In this document: positions 1 through 7,119 of the stretch, one piece after another | How the letters are laid out: each line of letters begins with the position of its first letter | Position numbering within the stretch: position 1 is the first letter of the stretch | NCBI GenBank assembly: GCA_017623335.1 | Contig: JAGAPI010000055.1 | Coordinates: 1 to 8,948, forward strand | Source of the DNA: Prevotella sp. | GTDB lineage: Bacteria > Bacteroidota > Bacteroidia > Bacteroidales > Bacteroidaceae | Length of the DNA: 8,948 bases | Direction of reading: 5' to 3' | Made by a program: the position numbers and the translations under genes | Notes under the pieces: generated by a model | What the model saw: the letters and a program-made list of their open reading frames with translations, nothing else | What the model was told of the DNA's origin: nothing | Database searches by the model: none

Positions 1-744
1 CTGCTCTCGGGCTATCTGCGCAAGGACGTGGAGAACTACGGACTGCTGAAGGTCACAGCCGCGGGAAAGAAGTTCATAAAGGAGCCGCACTCGTTTATGA
101 TTGTGGAAAACAAGGAGTTCTCCGACTATGAGGTGACAGGTACGAGCGCACTCGACCCGACACTCAACAGCATGCTGTTGAATCTGCGTAAGAAGTGGGC
201 GAAAAAACTCAACTGCCCACCGTACGTGGTGTTCCAGGATGTGTCGCTGGAGCAGATGGCAACCGACTATCCTGTGACCAACGAAGAACTGCGGCAGATA
301 CGCGGTGTGGGCGAGGGCAAGCTGCGCAAGCCGTATGCAAAAGAGTTTCTGAGTCTGATAAAGAAATATTGCGACGAGAACGAGATTGAGCGTCATGCCG
401 ACATGCTGCTGCGAACGGTGGCAAAGCAGAGTGCGATGAAGCTGAGCATTGTGAACAACATCGACCGCAAAATGGACCTGGAAGACATTGCCGATGCCAA
501 GGGAATGGAATTTGACGAGCTGGTGAGCGAGCTGGAGAAAATAGTTATCAGCGGTACGAAAATCAACATCAAGTACTTTCTTGAGGAGATAATGGACGAG
601 GACGACATTGACGTGATGTACGAGTATATGCAGAAGCAGCAGAAGGATGACGTGAAAGGGATGATTGCGGCGTTTGAGAGCGAGTTCGACGAGAACGAGA
701 TAAGGCTTGTGAGAATACAGTACATCAGCGAAATGGCAAATTAG
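1..744 (+). CDS. recQ: ATP-dependent DNA helicase RecQ, C-terminal part (5' end outside window)
   Basis: RecQ is a 3'-5' DNA helicase acting in recombination and repair. The frame is open from base 1, so the gene starts upstream; 247 codons are visible before the TAG at 742-744. The first ~35 residues look like the end of the RQC winged-helix domain (LRKDVENYGLLKVTAAGKKF). An HRDC domain follows at about nt 151-378, with LLNLRKKWAKKLNCPPYVVF and the hairpin-like IRGVGEGKL. The remainder (nt ~420-741) is an acidic helical, HTH-like C-terminal extension ending RLVRIQYISEMAN, which I recall from Bacteroidales RecQ proteins. The helicase motor domains with the Walker and DEAH-type motifs lie outside the window, so activity cannot be judged. 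The frame is intact. The GTG at nt 28 is internal, not a start. No strong terminator follows; the next gene has its own promoter-like box. Confidence 0.95.
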   Translation: MLSGYLRKDVENYGLLKVTAAGKKFIKEPHSFMIVENKEFSDYEVTGTSALDPTLNSMLLNLRKKWAKKLNCPPYVVFQDVSLEQMATDYPVTNEELRQIRGVGEGKLRKPYAKEFLSLIKKYCDENEIERHADMLLRTVAKQSAMKLSIVNNIDRKMDLEDIADAKGMEFDELVSELEKIVISGTKINIKYFLEEIMDEDDIDVMYEYMQKQQKDDVKGMIAAFESEFDENEIRLVRIQYISEMAN

Positions 745-746
745 TG

Positions 747-2466
<1,720 letters not shown>

Positions 2467-2504
2467 TTAAACGCGCCGGATAATATTTTAGGATTCATAA
2501 ATCA

Positions 2505-3941
2505 ATGACTAATATAAAGCGACTTTTCACATACGTCTCAGTAATGTTCTGTGCCACTGTCACTGTGGCGCAGAACAATGCTGATGCTGTGCTGATGACA
2601 ATCAACGGCAAGCCAGTGATGCGCTCGGAGTTTGAATATTCTTACAACAAGAACAATTCCGACGGCGTGATTGACAAAAAAAGCGTTGATGAATATGTTG
2701 ACCTGTTTGTAAACTACAAACTGAAGGTAGAGGCTGCCCTTGAGGCACGTTATGACACCATGCAGAGTTTCCGCAAGGAGTTCCTGCAATACCGCGACCA
2801 GCAGGTCCGTCCGTCGTTTGTCACCGACAGCGATGTGGAGGCTGAGGCACGGAAGGTATACAACAACTATAAGGACAATATTGGTGATCGCGGGCTCTTC
2901 AGTGCGGCGCACATTCTGCTGCGCCTGAAGCAAAATGCCCCGGCTGCGGAGCAGGAAAAGACAAAACAGCGTATTGACTCTGTATATAATGCGCTGATGG
3001 CTGGCAGTGACTTTGCGGAAATGGCAAGGAAGGTGTCGGAAGATCCCGGTTCGGCAAGGAATGGCGGTATGCTGCCGTGGATAGCTCCGAACCAGACTCT
3101 CAAGGAGTTTGAGGATGTGGCATACTCGCTCAGACCAGGTGAGACAAGCAAGCCTTTTCTCTCGCCGGCGGGCTACCACATTATTAATATGAAAGCATTT
3201 AAGGATGCAGAGCCATACGACTCGCTCCGAAACAATATAATACAGTTTATAGAGCAGCGTGGAGTGAGAGAACGCATTGTTAGCCAGAAACTTGACTCGA
3301 TTGTGACGAAGAGTGGGGGAAAGCTCAGCGCTGAGGAGGTCCTCAACCGTCGTTGCGAGGAATTGAAGGCTAAGGACAGCAACTTGAGATACCTCATTCA
3401 GGAATATTATGACGGTCTGCTGCTCTATGAGATAAGCAACAGGACAGTGTGGGAGAAGGCAGCCAAGGACGAGGCTGCACTTGCAGCATACTTCAAGGCT
3501 AACAGGAAGAAATATAAATGGGAGGAGCCGCGCTTCAAGGGCATGGCATACCACGTGAAGACACAGGATGATGTGAAGGCTGTGAGAGACTGCGTGAAGA
3601 AGCTCAGCTTTAAGGACTGGAACGAGGCTCTGCGCACCACGTTCAACAACGACTCCATTATCCGCATCAGAGTGGAGAAGGGTATATTCAAAAAAGGGGA
3701 CAATCCGCTGGTTGACCGTGAAGTGTTCAAACAGAATACTACGGTGACTCCGCTGAAGGACTATCCCATTGATGCAACATACGGCAAGACGCTCAAGGCT
3801 CCGCAGGACTACAACGATGTGCGCGGGCTGGTGGTTGCCGACTGGCAGGAGCAGTTGGAAAAAGAATGGCTTGATGAACTGAGAAAGAAGTATCAGGTGA
3901 GTGTCAATGCCGATGTGCTCAAGACTGTAAACAAACACTGA
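2505..3941 (+). CDS. secreted parvulin-type peptidyl-prolyl cis-trans isomerase (PpiC/SurA-like)
   Basis: Predicted periplasmic folding factor that isomerises X-Pro bonds or chaperones exported proteins. The 478-residue product begins with a signal peptide (residues 1-22, likely cut at TVA|QN). A SurA-like N-terminal helical region follows (about 25-125; DEYVDLFVNYKLKVEAALE). One well-conserved parvulin domain spans about 131-231: AAHILLRL with His136, SEDPGSARNGGMLPW with Asp180, and GYHIINM with His225. These are the positions expected for the His/Asp/His active-site set, so this domain looks active. The C-terminal half (about 320-465) contains FKGMAYHVKT and KGIFKKGDNPLVDREVF, which read like a worn second parvulin domain. 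The ATG at 2505 is the only start that gives a signal peptide; no Shine-Dalgarno site is visible. The last four codons lie in the 23-bp repeat. It is the first gene of a probable operon with the SurA-like and OstA-like genes. Confidence 0.93.
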   Translation: MTNIKRLFTYVSVMFCATVTVAQNNADAVLMTINGKPVMRSEFEYSYNKNNSDGVIDKKSVDEYVDLFVNYKLKVEAALEARYDTMQSFRKEFLQYRDQQVRPSFVTDSDVEAEARKVYNNYKDNIGDRGLFSAAHILLRLKQNAPAAEQEKTKQRIDSVYNALMAGSDFAEMARKVSEDPGSARNGGMLPWIAPNQTLKEFEDVAYSLRPGETSKPFLSPAGYHIINMKAFKDAEPYDSLRNNIIQFIEQRGVRERIVSQKLDSIVTKSGGKLSAEEVLNRRCEELKAKDSNLRYLIQEYYDGLLLYEISNRTVWEKAAKDEAALAAYFKANRKKYKWEEPRFKGMAYHVKTQDDVKAVRDCVKKLSFKDWNEALRTTFNNDSIIRIRVEKGIFKKGDNPLVDREVFKQNTTVTPLKDYPIDATYGKTLKAPQDYNDVRGLVVADWQEQLEKEWLDELRKKYQVSVNADVLKTVNKH

Positions 3942-3994
3942 ACAATATTGTAAATAAACATTGAGCAATATTGTAAACAAACACTGAACAATAT
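3926..3994. repeat. three tandem copies of a 23-bp repeat
   Basis: Copies at 3926-3948, 3949-3971 and 3972-3994 abut exactly. Copies 1 and 3 are identical over 23 bp; copy 2 differs by three transitions (unit positions 7, 13 and 17). The core of copies 1 and 3 is AAACACTGAACAATAT. The first copy contains the last codons and the TGA of the upstream isomerase gene. Each copy carries TGA at unit positions 14-16, and because 23 is not a multiple of 3, the three TGAs fall in the three different forward frames. The copy 1/copy 2 junction forms the perfect palindrome ACAATATTGT (3942-3951); CAATATTG recurs at 3966-3973. The array fills almost the whole 66-nt gap to the next gene. Confidence 0.95.
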
Positions 3995-4007
3995 AAAGAA
4001 GAAAACA

Positions 4008-5432
4008 ATGAACAGAAACTCAATATTCCGCATTTCATTTCTGGCTTTGTCGGTACTTGTTGCCTTTGGCACAATGGCAAAGGTGCAGAACACGGCGAAG
4101 GCTGCCGACAATGACACCGACAGCACTGCCATACACCAGCAGAGCGTCATCGACGAGGTGATATGGGTAGTGGGCGACGAGGCTATACTGAAATCGGACG
4201 TGGAGGAGATGCGTATTCAGGCAGCGCAGGAGGGACAGCGCTTCAACGGTGACCCCGACTGTGTGATTCCGGAGCAGCTGGCACTGCAAAAACTGTTTTT
4301 GCAGCAGGCTGCAATCGACAGTATTGAGGTGACCGATGCCGATGTGGCAGCCGAGGCCGACCAGCAGCTTGACCACTGGATTCAAATGATTGGCTCGCGC
4401 GAGAAACTGGAGGAATACAAGAAGCAAAGCATAGGTCAGATACGCAGTGAACTGCGTGCGGCGCTGCGTGAGCGCAAGACAGTGGGAATGATGCGCGAGA
4501 AGCTGGTGGAGAACATCATAGTTACTCCTGCCGATGTGCGCCGTTACTTCAAGGATATGCCTCAGGACAGTCTGCCGTTTGTGCCCACCGAGGTGGAGGT
4601 ACAGATTATCACACAGACACCGCGCATTCCGCAGGAGGAAATCGACCGCGTGAAGGACGAGCTGCGCAGCTTCACCGACCGTGTGACAAAGGGAGAGACT
4701 TCGTTCTCGTCGTTGGCGCGACTGTATTCGGAAGACCCGGGCTCGGCGCGCCGTGGCGGCGAGCTGGACTATACGGGACGAGGTATGCTCGACCCTGCAT
4801 TTGCCAACGTGGCGTTCAACCTCACCGATCCTAACAAGATTTCAAAGGTGGTGGAGTCGGAGTTTGGTTTCCACATCATACAGCTCATCGACAAGCGCGG
4901 CGAGAAGATAAAGTGCCGCCACATACTGATGAAGCCGCAGGTGTCGCCCGAGGCGGTAACTGAAGGACTGGCACGGCTCGACTCAGTGCGCAACGACATT
5001 ATTGCAGAAAAGTTTACCTTCGAACAGGCTGCGTCGGTGCTTAGCGACGACAAGGACACACGAAACAACTTTGGACTGATGTCCACCTCTGCGGAAATGA
5101 CGAGGCGCACATCGAAGCTCCAGATGCAGGAGCTGCCGCAGGAGGTGGCAAGGGCTGTTGACGGACTGCAGGTGGGCGAGGTGTCGAAGCCGTTTGAGAT
5201 GATCAACACGCGCGGCAAGACGGTGTGCGCCATTGCCAAGCTGAAAAACCGCGTGGAGGGTCATAAGGCAACCATCACCGAGGACTATCAGATACTGAAG
5301 GACGTGGTGCTCAACAAGCGCAGGGAGGAAGCCATACACGAATGGGTGGTGAACAAGATAAAGAACGTATATGTGCGCGTGAACGACCAGTATAAGAACT
5401 GTAATTTTGAATATCAGGGGTGGATTAAATGA
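4008..5432 (+). CDS. SurA-like periplasmic chaperone with two parvulin domains
   Basis: Predicted periplasmic chaperone for unfolded outer-membrane proteins. The 474-residue product starts with a signal peptide (1-24, likely cut at TMA|KV). The SurA N-terminal domain covers about 45-185 (IDEVIWVVGDEAILKSDVEEM; an acidic QEGQRFNGDPDCVIPEQLAL stretch). Parvulin domain 1 spans about 196-296. It keeps SEDPGSARRGGELDY (Asp243) and FGFHIIQLID (His289), but the first active-site His is replaced in VEVQIITQTP (Ile200). Parvulin domain 2 spans about 301-412. It keeps CRHILMKP (His305) and LSDDKDTRNNFG (Asp348), but has RGKTVCAIAKL where the second His would be. The C-terminal helix ends in NCNFEYQGWIK. 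The ATG at 4008 follows a purine run (AAAGAAGAAAA, 3995-4005). The stop overlaps the next start by ATGA. I recall the same C-terminal pattern from other Bacteroidales SurA-like proteins, so this is probably the family norm. Confidence 0.94.
   Translation: MNRNSIFRISFLALSVLVAFGTMAKVQNTAKAADNDTDSTAIHQQSVIDEVIWVVGDEAILKSDVEEMRIQAAQEGQRFNGDPDCVIPEQLALQKLFLQQAAIDSIEVTDADVAAEADQQLDHWIQMIGSREKLEEYKKQSIGQIRSELRAALRERKTVGMMREKLVENIIVTPADVRRYFKDMPQDSLPFVPTEVEVQIITQTPRIPQEEIDRVKDELRSFTDRVTKGETSFSSLARLYSEDPGSARRGGELDYTGRGMLDPAFANVAFNLTDPNKISKVVESEFGFHIIQLIDKRGEKIKCRHILMKPQVSPEAVTEGLARLDSVRNDIIAEKFTFEQAASVLSDDKDTRNNFGLMSTSAEMTRRTSKLQMQELPQEVARAVDGLQVGEVSKPFEMINTRGKTVCAIAKLKNRVEGHKATITEDYQILKDVVLNKRREEAIHEWVVNKIKNVYVRVNDQYKNCNFEYQGWIK
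5416..5420 (+). promoter_or_regulatory. possible ribosome binding site for the OstA-like gene
   Basis: AGGGG lies 8 nt before the ATG at 5429, inside the end of the SurA-like gene. With the 4-nt ATGA overlap it supports the 5429 start and suggests translational coupling. It is the nearest thing to a Shine-Dalgarno motif in the window; the other starts rely on A-rich leaders. Confidence 0.4.
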
Positions 5433-7096
5433 CATCGGACTCAAACAACAACTATATAAAAAGGCATAGAATGGTCATCATGGCTGTTCTGTGCCTATTT
5501 GGACTTTTTATGGCGCAGTCGGCGCCGGCACTGCAGCAGAAGCGTAAGTCGCGCCCGAGAAAGACGGCGCAGAAGGACAACCGCGTGTATCTGGTGCATG
5601 CCGACGTGCTTCACTATGATGAGATTAAGAACCCCGAGGCGCAGATTCTCAACGGCAATGTGCAGTTCAGGCACAACGGTGCGACACTCTATTGCGACAG
5701 CGCGTATTTCTACGAGGTAAGCAACTCGTTTGAGGCTTTCGGCAAGGTGAGGATGGTGCAGGGCGACACACTGACGCTCGTGAGCAAGTATGCCTTCTAC
5801 GACGGCAACGAGCAGATGGCGGAGGCACGCCATGAGGTGGTGCTCACCCACAGGCGCCAGAAGCTGTACACCGACAGCCTGAACTACGACCGCCTGTATA
5901 ACATCGGATATTTCTTCGAGGGCGGAAAGCTCGTCGACGGCAACACTACGCTCACTAGCGACTGGGGCGAATATCACACAGACACGCGCATGGCTGTGTT
6001 CAACTACAACGTGCGTCTGCGCGACAAGAAGATGCTTCTCACGGGCGACACCCTGTATTACGACACGGGCAAGTCGCTTGCCCATGCCGTGGGTCCGTCG
6101 GTGATAAAGAGCGGCGCAAGTACCATAAACACCGAGGACGGATATTACAACACCAAGACAGAACAGTCGGAGATGTACGGCAGGTCGGTGATGAACGACG
6201 GGGGCAAGACGCTTATCGGCGACAGTGTGTATCACGACAGCAAGAAAGACATAAGCGAGGCGTTCGGCAACGTGGTCTATGTGGACACGGTGAACAAGAA
6301 CAAGCTCACCAGCGACTATGGCTGGTATGACGGCGAGAAGGGATATGCCATGGTGACGAAAAGGGCGGTGGCTATCGACTACTCGCAGCAGGACTCGCTG
6401 TTCATGCACGCCGACACGTTTAAGATTTTCACGTTCAACATAAATACTGACTCGGTTTACCGCAAGATTCATGCCTACAACAAGGTGAGGGCTTACCGCA
6501 TTGACGTGCAGGCAGTGTGTGACTCACTGGTGTATAACAGTCTCGACTCGTGCATGACCATGTACAAGGACCCGATTGTGTGGAACAACAACCAGCAACT
6601 TCTCGGCGAGGAGATAAGGGTGTATATGAAGGATTCCACCGTGAACTGGGCGCACGTGATCAACCAGGCACTGTCGGTGGAGCGGCTCATACCCGACTCG
6701 ACACGCTATAATCAGGTGTCGTCGAAAGAGATGAAGGCATTCTTCGACGACGGCAACATACGCGAGGCGCACGCCATCGACAATGTGCTTGCAATATTCT
6801 TCCCCATCGACGATGCCGACAGCACCATAATCCTGGAGAACTATCTGCAGACCACGCTGATGAAGGTGTTCTTCAACAACAGGAAGATGCAGAAGGTGTG
6901 GGCGCCGAAGTCGGAGGGCGATGCCTATCCGCTGTCACAGATTCCGCCCGACAGGCGGCAGCTGCCCGCCTTTGCGTGGTTTGACTACATACGTCCGCTG
7001 AACAAGGACGACATCTTTGAGTGGCGGGGCAAAAAGGGAGGGCAGGAACTGAAGCCCGAGAAGCGCCGCGAAGCCCCCGTGCAGCATTTGGAGTAA
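5429..7096 (+). CDS. OstA/LptA-like periplasmic protein
   Basis: A 555-residue exported protein of the OstA-like (LptA/LptD N-terminal) fold family, probably involved in moving lipopolysaccharide across the periplasm or in a related envelope task. A long basic n-region (residues 1-14) precedes a hydrophobic segment (15-30) and a likely cut at SAPA|LQ. A basic linker (QKRKSRPRK, 37-45) follows. The OstA-like region begins at VYLVHADVLHYDE (53-65). From about 85 to 400 the protein is built of repeats with a strikingly constant spacing of about 29 residues: TLYCDSAYFY, KLYTDSLNYD, TLTSDWGEYH, LLTGDTLYYD, TLIGDSVYHD, KLTSDYGWYD. This fits stacked beta-jellyroll rungs. No LptD-type outer-membrane barrel follows; the tail is basic and proline-rich. 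The start at 5429 overlaps the SurA-like stop; an alternative ATG at 5471 (residue 15) would also leave a signal peptide. It ends with tandem stops TAATAA. Confidence 0.88.
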   Translation: MTSDSNNNYIKRHRMVIMAVLCLFGLFMAQSAPALQQKRKSRPRKTAQKDNRVYLVHADVLHYDEIKNPEAQILNGNVQFRHNGATLYCDSAYFYEVSNSFEAFGKVRMVQGDTLTLVSKYAFYDGNEQMAEARHEVVLTHRRQKLYTDSLNYDRLYNIGYFFEGGKLVDGNTTLTSDWGEYHTDTRMAVFNYNVRLRDKKMLLTGDTLYYDTGKSLAHAVGPSVIKSGASTINTEDGYYNTKTEQSEMYGRSVMNDGGKTLIGDSVYHDSKKDISEAFGNVVYVDTVNKNKLTSDYGWYDGEKGYAMVTKRAVAIDYSQQDSLFMHADTFKIFTFNINTDSVYRKIHAYNKVRAYRIDVQAVCDSLVYNSLDSCMTMYKDPIVWNNNQQLLGEEIRVYMKDSTVNWAHVINQALSVERLIPDSTRYNQVSSKEMKAFFDDGNIREAHAIDNVLAIFFPIDDADSTIILENYLQTTLMKVFFNNRKMQKVWAPKSEGDAYPLSQIPPDRRQLPAFAWFDYIRPLNKDDIFEWRGKKGGQELKPEKRREAPVQHLE

Positions 7097-7119
7097 TAAC
7101 TAAAAAAGACATTTTCAGC

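Noticed and set aside
2538..3980. 480-codon open frame on the minus strand opposite the first isomerase gene
   Set aside because: It lies wholly antisense to a clear parvulin gene, shows no recognisable domain, and similar long antisense frames appear opposite other genes here (5495-6472, 7138-8205). Codon bias of the real genes explains them.
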